From positions 25,113,034 through 25,177,033 of the forward strand of contig CM058231.1 in assembly GCA_030180135.1 (NCBI GenBank): a stretch of DNA of 64,000 nt. The letters are read 5' to 3'. This document shows positions 22,913-33,078 of the stretch, one piece after another. Numbering within the stretch: position 1 is the first letter of the stretch; every line of letters starts with the position of its first letter. This DNA is from Orychophragmus violaceus. Taxonomy: Eukaryota > Streptophyta > Magnoliopsida > Brassicales > Brassicaceae. Both the position numbers and the translations under genes were made by a program. The notes below the pieces were generated by a model. The model was given only the letters and a program-made list of their open reading frames with translations, was not told the DNA's origin and searched no databases.

Positions 22913-23191
22913 TTATTGCATCATACTCTTGAGTTCATTATCCAATCCGGAGGAAGAAGAAGCTTGTGGCTGTTGTTGTTGAAAGCCGGGTGGGTATTGT
23001 TGCTTTGGAGCATAGCTTTGTTGACTTTGAAACTGAGGCTTATTGCCAAACCCTTGTTGGTTAGTGTAAGGGACAAATGGCTTTTGTTGTTGAGATTGTT
23101 GAAAGCCTTGTTGCCCTTGTTGTGGAGCTTGTCCTTGGGTTTGAGCTTAGGGATAAATATGATCTTCTGGGTTTGCCACATTGGGGTTTCA
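22913..23191 (-). other. gag-pol linker with three in-frame stops
   Basis: Gag and pol share one reading frame, but stops lie at 23189-23191 (TGA), 23147-23149 (TAA) and 22913-22915 (TAA). The linker between them is glutamine-rich, so both TAA codons are most simply former CAA codons, that is C-to-T changes. No frameshift is needed. Expression of pol from this copy would need suppression of three stops. Confidence 0.85.
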
Positions 23192-24391
23192 ATAGGAGAA
23201 ATTAGGATGGTTCCGGTAGTTGGGGTTGAAACCCTTGTTGAAACCTCCTTGTCCCGCTATGAAGTTGATCTCTTCTTGGGTCATATCTCCTTCAAGACTA
23301 AATAGGACGGGTTGGGAATCATCATAGTTCTCCACAAAGCTTATTTGCTTTTGGTTGGATGAGATCATCTTGTCTATCTTGTCATTTAGAGACTTGATTT
23401 CCTTCTCGTACTTCTCATCCGTAGAAGATGATCCTCTATTACTCCGCTCATAATCCTCATTGTAATTCCCGTCACTTGTAGCAAGGTTTTCAATCAATTC
23501 CATAGCCTCATCAACTCCTTTTCCTAAGAAGTGTCCATTGCTACAAGAGTCAAGCATCGCCCTCATTCTAGGAAGCACTCCGCGGTAGAGGTTACTGAGT
23601 AGTGTCTCCTTGGTGAAACCGTGGTGTGGGTATTGAGTAGTAAGCTTATTGAACCTTTCCCAAGCTTCAGCGAAGCTCTCGTTGTTCCTTTGCACAAACC
23701 CGGATAACTCATTGCGGAAACGGGCAATCCTTGTAGTTGAGAAGAATTTCTTCAAGAAAGCCTTCTTAAGGTCTGTCCAGGTAGTGATGGACCCCGGTGG
23801 GATGGTGCTTTCCCAATCTTTGGCTCTATCCGCCAAAGAGAAAACGAAGAGGCGCATCTTGAGACCCTCATCAGTCACGCCATTGAGCCTTGTAGTAGCA
23901 CAGATTTTATCGAATGTATCCAAGTGTTGCAAGGGATCTTCTGAGGCAAGCCCATGAAACTGGTTGTTCTGCACCATGTTCATCACCATAGCCCGGATCT
24001 CAAAATTGTTGTTGTTCACCGGTGGTGGAATGATTCCCCGCCGGTTCGCATTTCTATCCGGCATATCACCATCACCAATGGCTCTAAAAGGTCTCTCGGG
24101 ATGAACCGGGAACCTGTTTCCCTGTCCATCTCTAGCATCCTCATCCTGATGATGCTGCTGCTCCTGATGGCCCTGATGGCCTTGTTGGTCCTGTTGACCC
24201 TCTAGATCCATAACTGGCTGCTCTTGAGGCTCAAACTGAGGCTGAACCACTGCTTCCTGTTCCAACCCAAGTCTCTCTAAATGCACAACTCGCTCTAGTG
24301 CTCGTCGCTCTCTTGCTAACTGTCTTTCAAGTGCTTTGATGTCTGAAACCCGCGCAACTAAGTTCGTTGGTCCCCTGCTGCGTAAGTTCAT
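23189..24391 (-). CDS. Athila gag
   Basis: This encodes about 400 residues of the particle protein. I chose the ATG at 24389-24391 (MNLRSRG), a start usual in Athila elements; the frame is open about 96 bases further upstream, close to the primer-binding site. An N-terminal coiled-coil-like segment rich in E and R is followed by a Q/H-rich low-complexity stretch. The retrotransposon gag domain follows, with the motifs LFVFSLADRAKDWESTIPPGSITTW and FLKKFFSTTRIARFRNELSGF. No CCHC knuckle is seen, as usual in Athila gag. The frame ends at the TGA at 23189-23191 but continues in frame toward pol. Confidence 0.92.
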   Translation of the reverse strand: MNLRSRGPTNLVARVSDIKALERQLARERRALERVVHLERLGLEQEAVVQPQFEPQEQPVMDLEGQQDQQGHQGHQEQQHHQDEDARDGQGNRFPVHPERPFRAIGDGDMPDRNANRRGIIPPPVNNNNFEIRAMVMNMVQNNQFHGLASEDPLQHLDTFDKICATTRLNGVTDEGLKMRLFVFSLADRAKDWESTIPPGSITTWTDLKKAFLKKFFSTTRIARFRNELSGFVQRNNESFAEAWERFNKLTTQYPHHGFTKETLLSNLYRGVLPRMRAMLDSCSNGHFLGKGVDEAMELIENLATSDGNYNEDYERSNRGSSSTDEKYEKEIKSLNDKIDKMISSNQKQISFVENYDDSQPVLFSLEGDMTQEEINFIAGQGGFNKGFNPNYRNHPNFSY

Positions 24392-24490
24392 ACACCTGAC
24401 ATCAAAGATAGAGGAAGTAGCAAAGTTAGTAACCAAAACTTGATCTAAATAGGAAATGAAATCGAATTGATCTATCCAATTTCCCAAAAT

Positions 24491-24503
24491 GGCAACGGCG
24501 CCA
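24491..24503 (-). promoter_or_regulatory. primer-binding site of the Athila element (tRNA-Asp type)
   Basis: On the plus strand GGCAACGGCGCCA equals the last 13 bases of plant tRNA-Asp, so the element's RNA is complementary to it. It lies three bases from the 5' LTR at 24507. The same primer, with an 18-base match, is used by gypsy-2 and gypsy-3. Confidence 0.85.
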
Positions 24504-24506
24504 AAT

Positions 24507-26085
24507 TGATAACAGGAATTTTACAATTCCTTGAGGTATCAATTCCTCTTACTTATCGTGTAGTAAGAGGTATCGAACCTTTTTGGGGTAGATGAGACCA
24601 ATAAGAATGCACAAAACCGTTTTAGACAAGTCAATCAATAAGATTCAAGTTTTCTACCAATCCTAAGAAAATGCAATTCAAATAAGCAATCAACAAGCAA
24701 ACAAAACTTAGTATACTAAAATTCAATAAAAGGAAGCTAGGGATATGAGTTGAGGTAATTGGATTAGTGACTCGGGATGATCTCGGGATGCTAATCAAGC
24801 TTCAAACAAGCTAACCTTCTAGCAAGAACACAATAAGCTAATTAGCCTAATCTCTTAGAGCTAATCCCTTCACTTAATCCTATTTCAAGAACAAACTCTC
24901 ATTTGTGAATTAAGATCAAGCAAGCATTTAATCAAGTTCTAAATAGCCAATAATCACTCTAGACATTCATTTCCATGAGCTAGAATGTGAAAATCCTATC
25001 AAAGCTAAAACTGGAATTTCATCGAACACATGGTGGGCAAGAAATCCTAAACATCCTAATCAACTTGATCAAGGTTAAATAGGCATTAAGATCACTAAGA
25101 TAGAAGAGATATAAGAAAGATAAACATTAGACATCCCTTAATCATCCCTAATCAAGCCAATCCTACCTAACCCATAAACCCTATGAGAGACTACTCACAA
25201 ATCATACTTAGCCCAACAAAATCCATGAGAAAGATGTTAAGCATATTGATTTGTGAAAGATTAAAAGAAGAAGATGAAAGATTAAAACTAAACAACTCTT
25301 AGATTAAGAAAAGATTCAAATTTTGTCTTACAAGTACTTAGAACAAAAAACAAAGCTTAAGAGAGTCCAAAAATTAGGTTTTTGGACTTAAATAGTGAAT
25401 AGTGTCGAACCGGGTCAACCCAGAACAAACCGGGTATTGACCCGGATCCATGGGTCAAGTCTGTCAAAGTCTTAAAAAGTCCAGAAAATTTCGTCGCCAG
25501 CGGTCTCAGCCTAACCGCTGGCCCAACCGCTACGGTCACGGCTTCCTCGCACAAAACTCGTCGACGATCCATGGCTTGGTCCCGCGGTCTTGGTGTTGCC
25601 GGCGGCGCGTCCGCTGAGGCTCCCCCGCGGTTTCGATATTGATCGCTGGCTCGACCGCGGTCGTCACGGCTCTTCGCATTGAGCTTCTTCTTCTTTGGTG
25701 CTTCGGCGGCTCGCGGTCTCACTTTGCTCGCTGGCTCGACCGCTCCAAATCCGGCGACTTGGCTCGCATAGACACTCTTCACCTTCGGGGGCCAGCGGTG
25801 TGGGATGTGGTCGCTGGCTCGACCGCTGGCCAGTCCATCCGACTCTTCCTCTTCGTTCCATCATTCCACTAAGCTCCAAATGCTCACAATCCATCCTAGA
25901 ATCCCTCCAACACCTGAAAAGGATCAAAACAAATGCAAAATGCTCCTAGACTAACTAAAACAAGATCCTAGATGCAATTATCCAAAAACGCAAACAAGAA
26001 CAAAGAAATGAAGAGAAAGAAAGGTAAAAGAGATTGAAACATGATCTAAACAATGCTCAAAACACATGAAAACATAAGTATATCA
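24507..26085 (-). repeat. 5' LTR of the Athila element
   Basis: A 1579-bp copy of 4950-6523 beside the primer-binding site and gag, hence the 5' LTR. AAGAT follows at 26086-26090. The GC-rich island lies at about 25495-25830. Confidence 0.95.
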
Positions 26086-26166
26086 AAGATGTTGCCTCAT
26101 TAAAAACCTTACCAGGAAAACCCAATGGGAAAACCATGGTTAAGGGTAAAGGAGTGCAACACGCAA

Positions 26167-27775
26167 TTACTCCCCCTCATGAGTACACGTGTCGAGATCT
26201 TTGAGACGGCGTAACACGATATGATGAACTAACTTCTTGAAAGTAGAAGTAGGTAGCGCCTTTGTAAATAAGTCAGCCAAATTATCGCTCGAACGGATCT
26301 GTAGAACATGTATATCGTCGTTCTTCTGTAGATCGTGTATGAAGAAGAATTTTGGTAGAATGTGCTTTATTCTATCACCTTTAATGTATCCGTCTTTGAG
26401 TTGTGCGATGCATGCTGCATTGTCTTCATACATAATTGTTGGAGCTTCTTTCCCTACAGAAATACCACAATCTTCTTGTATATGATGAACTACAGATCTT
26501 AACCATACACACTCGCGACTAGCTTCATGGATGGCTAAAATCTCTGCATGGTTAGAAGAAGTGGCGGTGAGAGTTTGCTTCACAGATCGCCAAGAAATGG
26601 CAGTACCTCCGCAAGTGAACACATATCCTGTTTGCGATTTAGCAGTTTGGGGATCGGATAAGTATCCTGCGTCTGCAAAACCAATTAGGCCTTCCTTGGA
26701 TAAGTTAGAAAAGAATAAGCCCATGTCTTTTGTAACTTGGAGGTAACGAAGTATATGATTAATCCCATTCCAATGCCTTTGAGTTGGGCATGAGCTAAAC
26801 CTTGCTAACAAATTCACCGAAAATGATATATCTGGTCTTGTGTGACTAACAAGGTACATTAATGCTCCTATTGCACTTAAGTATGGTACTTCAGGGCCAA
26901 GAACTTCTTCATTGATTTCTCGAGGACGGAATGGATCCTTTGACACATCAAGTGATCTTACAACCATTGGACTACTCAAAGGGGTGTGCTTTATCCATAT
27001 AGAACTTTTTGAGCACATTTTCTGTATATGTCTCTTGATGTACTAAAATTCCATTTTTTACATGTTCAATTTGTAGTCTCAAACAAAATTTTATTTTCCC
27101 AAGATCTTTCATCTCAAATTCTTTCTTCAAATACTCTACCGTGTACGAAATCTCTGCAGGAGTTCCAATAATATTTAAATCATCAACATATACTGCAATT
27201 ATCACAATCCTTTCTCAAATCTCTTTATAAAGATGCATGGACTAACACGGTCATTCTTGTAGCCTTCGCTTAACAAGTACTCACTAAGGAAATTATACCA
27301 CATACGCCCTGACTGTTTTAGTCCATAAAGAGATCGATTTAGTTTTATGCAGTATTGTTCTCGGGAATTCGAATTTACTACTTCAGGTAGTTTAAATCCT
27401 GCTGGGACTTTCATATAAATGTCATTTTCCAGTGGCCCATATAAATAGGTTGTCACTACATCCATTAAACGTAAATCAAGTCCTTCTTTTATCGCCAGAA
27501 TAATAAGGAACCTGAAAGTAGTTGCATCCACCACAGGAGAGTATGTCTCTTCATAATCAACTCCAGGTCTTTGTGAGAATCCTTGTGCGACTAAATGTCC
27601 TTTATATCTCACAATTTCTCCATTTTCATTCCTCTTTCGTACAAAGACCCATTTATGTCCCATTGGTTTTACACCTTTAGTTGTACGGACTACTGGTCCA
27701 AATACTTCTCTTTTAGCGAGAGATTTTAATTCTGCATCTATTGCTTCCTTCCATTTTGGCCAATCACTTCTTTGT
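26167..27775 (-). pseudogene. copia-1 pol, reverse transcriptase and RNase H part
   Basis: The minus strand encodes the C-terminal half of a copia polyprotein. Reverse transcriptase motifs include GHKWVFVRKRNENGEIVRYK, the LYGLKQSGRMWY stretch and the catalytic YVDD near 27180-27192. RNase H follows with FADAGYLSD, then SNHAEILAIHEASRE, and the terminal stretch NLADLFTKALP. Two frameshifts break it, near 27203 and near 27010. A purine run of the type GGGGGAGT follows the stop. On its upstream side it is cut by gypsy-2, and the polyprotein resumes at 34299. Downstream it is cut by the Athila element. Confidence 0.9.
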
Positions 27776-27780
27776 GTACT

Positions 27781-29000
27781 TGATAGGTCAAGAATTAATC
27801 CCTATACTAAACTGCAAGTGTACAGCAATGTCAAAGTAGTATATAGGGTTATCGAATCCACAGGGACACTTGGTCTCAAGAGAATCAAACCGTAGGGAAT
27901 GAATACTAGAAATAAGCAATGTGATTGTATTGAAAACAGTGCAAGAAAGTAAATCAGTAGCAGAGATTATTGGTTGTGAAAGCAAGTAATTAAAAGCGTC
28001 AAACCTAGGGTATTCTCAGGAAATCAGACTAGCAAACAGTTCATTCAGCAAGGATCTAATTAAGCGCAGTTCTAGAACTCAAAACACATATATAGAATTA
28101 ACCAAATTCCTTTGCGATAATTCTCTAAGTCTAAGTGCAGCAAACCAAACTTCCGTTTGCGAGAACTAACAGATTAAACTAGCAATAAGTCCGAGTTTGA
28201 TATGTTCACAATTATCCTAAACCAAACTTCCGTTTGCGCAAAGTTTAATTGCCCAATTTAATTAGTTCTGGTTCCTAAACCCCACTTCCGTGACGTATTT
28301 AGCAACCTAAGATCTAGATTCTAATTGATCAGGTTAGAACTAGCTTTAAGCACAATTAAATTGAAGAACAGATATAGTTTGAATCCTTAACTGAAATTGA
28401 ACAAGTCTAGCAAGTCATGAAATCCTATGTGAGAAACCCTAAGCCTAACTAGGAATCTACTCAGACATAGATAATGAAAACATGATCATATGATAAGTAA
28501 ATTGCATAAAAGAATAAGAGTAAAAGGGGTTCGAAATCTTCTCCAAATACAGATGATGAATCAGGTTCAGATCAGCCCCAAAAGCTCTAAAAATCCTCTG
28601 CTCTTAATTATGAAAGCCAACTATAAAGCGTATGTCAAAACTTATAATAAAAACTCTAAAAACTCTATTATATAGGCATAATCTCGGATGGGGCTTCTGT
28701 GTAAATACTGGAACTATCTTGGGCTTCTTTGTAAATCTTCAATACTTGTCAAACCGACGTGTACGGCCCATCTCGCGACTGCATCGATCGATGCGTTGAG
28801 TGCAACGATCGACGCATGATCAATTATACGAACAGTGAGTTAAGCTCTCGGCCAAAACGTCCCAAAAGTCCCAAAATGCTCCAAATATCTCCAATTAGCT
28901 CCAATCCTGATTTAACCTGTAAAAGACTCTAAACAAAGACAAAAGACACTAAAACACATCTATATCATGGTCTAAAATGGGTAAAAACCATGATATATCA
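27781..29000 (-). repeat. 3' LTR of gypsy-2
   Basis: The LTR reads TGATAGGTC to TATATCA on the plus strand. On the minus strand a TATA-like box (CTATATAATAG) lies near 28666-28678. A TCGAYCGA-type doublet at 28781-28815 is about 100-150 bp upstream of it. Two copies of AAACTTCCGTTTGCG and one diverged copy lie at about 28145-28310. Confidence 0.95.
28781..28815 (-). promoter_or_regulatory. palindrome doublet in the gypsy-2 LTR
   Basis: GCATCGATCGATGC (28781-28794) is followed 21 bp later by GCAACGATCGACGC (28802-28815). The 5' LTR has the same pair at 34079-34092 and 34100-34113. The first copy is a perfect 14-bp palindrome. The position upstream of the TATA-like box parallels copia-2. Confidence 0.8.
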
Positions 29001-30366
29001 ACTCCCCCACACTTAGCCTTTGCTTGCCCTCAAGCAAAACATAGAACTAAAACATGGTGAAGAGGTTTGAAAACTCTTCAGAAACTCATTTCATCTTAGA
29101 AGCTACAATACTCAGATTCCCCTTAGTAAACCACTGAAAGAATCAATCACAGGATATCAAGACCAACATGTACTTCCCCCACACTTAGCAACTGTCCTAG
29201 GTAAACTCCACAATCACATTCAAGCATTCAAATTCTCCCTACTGACTTCTGCAAGTATTTAAGTGCGGTCTCACCTAAGGAGTATCGATCTAAAGGCACA
29301 TGGATTCTTACCTAATCAGCTCTAGACCACCATACTATCTTTCTCTAGTCCCTTTCTTCTCTTTCCCTTCTTTAACAACTGATTTTTCCCACATTGGGTA
29401 TCATTTTTTTTTTTTATCAGTGTTCTTCCCGTTATGGGGTGTACTTTGGATACATTCCATGGATCACATGAGAGAAAATAGTGTTTGCTACCATTCCCAT
29501 GACCACTTCGGAGTTACTAACTCATCCTCAGTTTATTATCTTTTTTTTTTTTTTACTTTATAGAAGGGGAGAAGGGGACTAAATAGGACAGGTTTACAGG
29601 CTGTGTCAGAACTAACAGGGAATCCGACATAAAGTATACCAAGCCCTTAGGTGAGAAAATCTAAGTCAGTATTAGGGGTGAAGTCAGTAAAGGATCCTCT
29701 GGTACCTGAAGTGATATGGGTGTTCCCAGTAGGTTGATCTGTGATGGGGTTTTCTAATAGTCAGAGATAGATCCTGCAACTTCATCCCAATGGTTACTTA
29801 AGTTCCTGCAAGTTTTGTAAATCTCCTCAAAAAATCATGGTTTCTTACTTAAACAATTTTGACTCAATAAAACAAAAAATTTTGAAAAACGGACTGACTC
29901 TTTAAGAAAACAGAAAGACTCTTCGTCAGTAGCACCTCCCCCACACTTAAGACACACTGTCCCCAATAGTGTCCAGCGAAGGATCGGTAAAAAGAAAATA
30001 AAAAAATTGAAAAGGTGAGTCTATGTCTGTCGGGTTACCTCTGTCGCACATCATCGATCGGTGCATTAGATGCATCGACCGTTACTTGGCGAACTTTCGT
30101 GTATGGTCGATCGTTGCTCAGGACCGCAACGATCGCTGCAATGCGATTTCTTTCGTGTTGTGACGATCGATGCAGAAATGCATCGATCGCTGCACTGCGA
30201 TTTAATCCGAGACCTGCAAACATGACTGCACCAGAAACAAAAACAAACGTAAAATCCTAACAAAAACACCAAAAATTAAAAAGAAAAACACCAGTACCTA
30301 ATGGTGGGTTGCCTCCCACCCAGCGCTTGTTTAAGGTCAATAGCTTGACCGGACGCGCAAGATCTT
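29001..30366 (-). other. 3' non-coding spacer of gypsy-2 with repeated purine tracts
   Basis: About 1.4 kb without coding sequence. A polypurine tract (AGTGTGGGGGAG on the minus strand) abuts the 3' LTR at 29001-29014. Near-copies occur at 29173-29188 and 29936-29950. Palindrome doublets have cores at about 30053/30074, 30108/30130 and 30164/30184. The order and parts of the sequence are shared with the spacer of gypsy-3, so the spacer is probably functional. Confidence 0.75.
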
Positions 30367-31584
30367 TCAGGCTCCGGAAGATCCTGACAGAGACTTTTTC
30401 TGTCTCTGTTCAAGTCTCCTCATCCAAGGTGGCGTATAAGCATTCGGATCATGGGATCTCCCAAGGAAGAAACCAACAGAATCAGGGCGGGAGCGAAGCT
30501 TAGGTGGGGTAGGATGTTGTCCTGCATTCAAAGTAATGTGGTTAGGATGTTTAAGCTTAGATGATTTGTGCCTAACCTTTGGTGGAAATAAGATGTCTGG
30601 AGCTTTCTGCTTATGAGCAGTTGCAGGTGCTAAAGATGTTAGGGCAGGTTCAAGAGGAAGCGCCAGCTTCTTCTCTCCAATCTCAGCTTCTAATTCTGTA
30701 TAAATGCTGAAACTCTGTCCATCAATGGTGGGTTTCTTCAATTTATCCATCTTAAACTGCAAAGGCTCATCTCCCAGGTGGAGATCAATCAATCCATGGC
30801 GTACATCAATCACAGCCCCAGCAGTGGCTAAAAAGGATCTACCAAGCAGTAGAGGATCATCAGGCTCAATCTCATACTTCAGTACCATAAAGTCCGTTGG
30901 AATAAAGTAATTTCCAACTCTAAGAGGGATGTTCTCAAGAATTCCTTCTGGATGTCTTCTTGATCGATCAGCTAGGACTAAAGAGATCCTAGTAGGCTGG
31001 AAGTTCAGTAGTCCCAATCTCACAGCCACAGAGTACGGCATGAGATTTATACTTGAGCCGAGATCACATAATGCCCTCTGAAATCTGTCTCTATAGATAG
31101 AGCAGTCTATCATAAAACCTCCTGGATCCTTTAGCTTCTCAGGAACCCTACCATTAACAACAGCATCACATACTTCTGAGATCATCAAGCATCCTTCTTC
31201 TTCAGTCATGTTGCTAGAGAGGATGTCTGTAACACATGTCTTCATCATGGGATTGGTCTTAGTGGCATCAATCAATGGAGTGTCAGTTAGCTTTTCCCTC
31301 ATTATCTCCATGCATTTTTCCAACTTAATCTCTTGCTTGGACTTCCTAGGGAAAGGAATCTTCGGTTTGTAGGCTCTTTCTGTATCAGCTTTCGGTTTCT
31401 CTGGGAAATTTGGCTGCTCACGCCCATGGTGTCGATCGTTGCTGAAATGGTGACGATCGACATTGACTCTCGCAGGATGTGTCGATCGATGCACATTTGT
31501 GTCGATCGATGCAAGGCGAACATTCTGAATTTTTCTCGGATTTTCCAGTTCCAGAACTTCAGTTTCTCGATTCTGCTCAACTTC
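30367..31584 (-). CDS. gypsy-2 retropepsin-like protease region, in frame with gag
   Basis: An open stretch of about 405 codons follows the gag stop at 31585-31587 in the same frame. The protease core is visible: ALCDLGSSINLMPYSVAVRLG (active-site aspartate in DLG, as in Athila) near 31075-31010, then LVLADRSRRHPEGILENIPL and LLLGRSFLATAGAVIDVRHG near 30850-30790. The N-terminal part is the gag-protease linker, where the DNA palindromes are translated as repeated IDT, VDRHH and HRST-like peptides. After the protease comes a proline/lysine-rich tail and then a stop; no reverse transcriptase follows. It would be made only by reading through the gag stop or from its own start. The protease should cleave Gag. 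Confidence 0.85.
   Translation of the reverse strand, partial: EVEQNRETEVLELENPRKIQNVRLASIDTNVHRSTHPARVNVDRHHFSNDRHHGREQPNFPEKPKADTERAYKPKIPFPRKSKQEIKLEKCMEIMREKLTDTPLIDATKTNPMMKTCVTDILSSNMTEEEGCLMISEVCDAVVNGRVPEKLKDPGGFMIDCSIYRDRFQRALCDLGSSINLMPYSVAVRLGLLNFQPTRISLVLADRSRRHPEGILENIPLRVGNYFIPTDFMVLKYEIEPDDPLLLGRSFLATAGAVIDVRHGLIDLHLGDEPLQFKMDKLKKPTIDGQSFSIYTELEAEIGEKKLALPLEPALTSLAPATAHKQKAPDILFPPKVRHKSSKLKHPNHITLNAGQHPTPPKLRSRPDSVGFFLGRSHDPNAYTPPWMRRLEQRQKKSLSGSSGA
31433..31508 (-). promoter_or_regulatory. two palindrome doublets inside the gag-protease linker of gypsy-2
   Basis: CGATCG cores start at 31433 and 31454 (21 bp apart) and at 31483 and 31503 (20 bp apart). They lie within the open frame. 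Gypsy-3 has doublets at the same place in its gag-protease linker (51043-51190). Confidence 0.75.
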
Positions 31585-32808
31585 TTATTCTGCCGAAGCT
31601 ACCTTAACATGCTCTGTCTGTATACTGGTTTCCACTTGCGTCATCCTAGCATCCAGATTGTCAACTCTGCTTGTCAAAGATTCCAATTTTCCACTCAGAT
31701 CCTGATACATGAAGTCCATCTTTCCATCCAGATCTTGCGTCATCTTGTTCTGTCCAAGTAGTAGCTGCTCAAGCATAGACTCAATCTTTGTCTGCTCTTT
31801 AGTGGGAGGAACTTGGTGAGGTGAATAGCCATTCGATCTCGGAGCTTGTCTCTGTTGACTTCTAGATGTGTGTTCATGAAAATCAGCTTCATTAATATAA
31901 TTCACTTCTACAAATTCTCCAGCTACTACCATGTTGTGGATATAATCCACCTTGTCCCTCAAATCAGCTATCTGCAAGCTATCATCTCCGCAACTAGATC
32001 TCTGCCTTTCCTTGTCAGCATTCTTGACACTACTGCTAGTCATCAAGTTCTTAATAAGCTCTTTAGCTTCTTCTGGGGTCTTGGTATAGAAGTTTCCATC
32101 ACTTCCTGTGTCCATAGCTCTCTGATACCAAAAATCCAAACCCCTGAAAAAGGCACTCAGAAGTTGTACCTCAGAGAATCCATGGTGTGGACAATCTCTC
32201 TGGTACATCTTGAATCTCATCCAAGCTGCTTTAAAAGGCTCTGTAGGCTGCTGTTTGAATGTCAGGATATCATGTCTAAGCTGCTCAGATAACTCATCGT
32301 CATAAAAATGTCTAAGGAACTCCTTCTTGACTGCTTCCCAAGTGGTCAAAGATCCTGGTTCTAGCTGTCTCAGCCAGTAAGCTGCATCTCCTTTAAGAGA
32401 GAATGGGAAGAGCTTACAGAAAATATAATCAGAAGAAACTCCTTCAGCCGTGATACTGCTAGCCAATTCCTCAAATGTGTCTATGTGATCCATAGGATGC
32501 TCGCTTGAAAGACCATGGAACTGATACTGTCCAATCAATGCGTAGTACTCAGGTTTCAGCTTAAACTCAGCTCTGGTGAACGGAGGTGGTCGAATCGCAG
32601 ACCGATTAGCATAGAATATATCTGGTCTGTTATAATCAGCAAGTGTCTTCTCGTGACCATCCTCTCGTCGATGTTCCGTGCCCACGGAAACATCTGGTAT
32701 GATGAGGTTTCCTTCCCCATCCAGTTTCTGACCCTTCGCGTTACATATGTGACCTTCCTGGTCTCGTAGAATGCCGTTCTCGTCGCGAGTCAGAATCACA
32801 GGCTCCAT
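31585..32808 (-). CDS. gypsy-2 gag
   Basis: This encodes about 407 residues of the particle protein. I start at the ATG at 32806-32808. The frame stays open upstream through the leader palindromes but shows no earlier ATG. The retrotransposon gag domain spans the middle, with QFHGLSSEHPMDHIDTFEE, then LFPFSLKGDAAYWLRQLEPGS, and FKMYQRDCPHHGFSEVQLLS, similar to Athila gag. The C-terminal third looks like a coiled coil (repeated KMDFMYQDLSGKLESLTSRV-type heptads). There is no CCHC knuckle. A single TAA separates it from the protease in the same frame, and the homologous frame in gypsy-3 has several breaks. The gag being open fits a recent insertion. Confidence 0.93.
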   Translation of the reverse strand: MEPVILTRDENGILRDQEGHICNAKGQKLDGEGNLIIPDVSVGTEHRREDGHEKTLADYNRPDIFYANRSAIRPPPFTRAEFKLKPEYYALIGQYQFHGLSSEHPMDHIDTFEELASSITAEGVSSDYIFCKLFPFSLKGDAAYWLRQLEPGSLTTWEAVKKEFLRHFYDDELSEQLRHDILTFKQQPTEPFKAAWMRFKMYQRDCPHHGFSEVQLLSAFFRGLDFWYQRAMDTGSDGNFYTKTPEEAKELIKNLMTSSSVKNADKERQRSSCGDDSLQIADLRDKVDYIHNMVVAGEFVEVNYINEADFHEHTSRSQQRQAPRSNGYSPHQVPPTKEQTKIESMLEQLLLGQNKMTQDLDGKMDFMYQDLSGKLESLTSRVDNLDARMTQVETSIQTEHVKVASAE

Positions 32809-32864
32809 CAAGAAATACCCAGCTAAATGCTCAAGCTCTCGGCAGCACTGGTTTCGCCTTGTGT

Positions 32865-32939
32865 CGATCGATGCAAGAGAAGCGTCGATCGATGCAGGCT
32901 CGATGATGTGACGATCGACACTCAGGACTGTGTCGATCG
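32865..32939 (-). promoter_or_regulatory. two palindrome doublets in the gypsy-2 leader
   Basis: CGATCG cores start at 32865 and 32886 (21 bp apart) and at 32912 and 32934 (22 bp apart), just upstream of gag. Gypsy-3 has a doublet at the matching place (52886-52916). Confidence 0.75.
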
Positions 32940-33054
32940 ATGCAGGGCGATCAGGCGTACCTGAAACGCAAGAAAAAGAAAAAGTAGTAAACTAAACCAA
33001 AAATAAAAATCCTAGTAAAAACCCTAAGTTCGAAGCTATCGAAGACTCAAAGAG

Positions 33055-33072
33055 TCCCCGGCAACGGCGCCA
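33055..33072 (-). promoter_or_regulatory. primer-binding site of gypsy-2 (tRNA-Asp)
   Basis: The plus strand TCCCCGGCAACGGCGCCA equals the last 18 bases of plant tRNA-Asp including CCA. It lies six bases from the 5' LTR. It is not a tRNA gene, because no cloverleaf precedes it. Confidence 0.93.
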
Positions 33073-33078
33073 AAAACT

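Larger units (their letters stand above)
4950..26085 (-). mobile_element. Athila-lineage Ty3/gypsy retrotransposon
   Basis: LTRs at 4950-6523 and 24507-26085 differ by about 20-25 bases by eye. Both outer sides carry AAGAT (4945-4949 and 26086-26090). The interior, read on the minus strand, is gag, protease, reverse transcriptase, RNase H, integrase, a GC-rich spacer, an Athila-type ORF2 and a 3' spacer. Without copia-2 the element is about 14.2 kb, in the range of Athila elements. It inserted into copia-1 between its RNase H gene and its 3' LTR. Three stops between gag and pol and the split ORF2 make this copy defective, although the pol domains remain open. Confidence 0.95.

Noticed and set aside
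33055..33072. Possible tRNA-Asp gene
   Set aside because: Only the last 18 bases of tRNA-Asp are present, beside an LTR. This is a primer-binding site; the same holds at 53041-53058 and 24491-24503.
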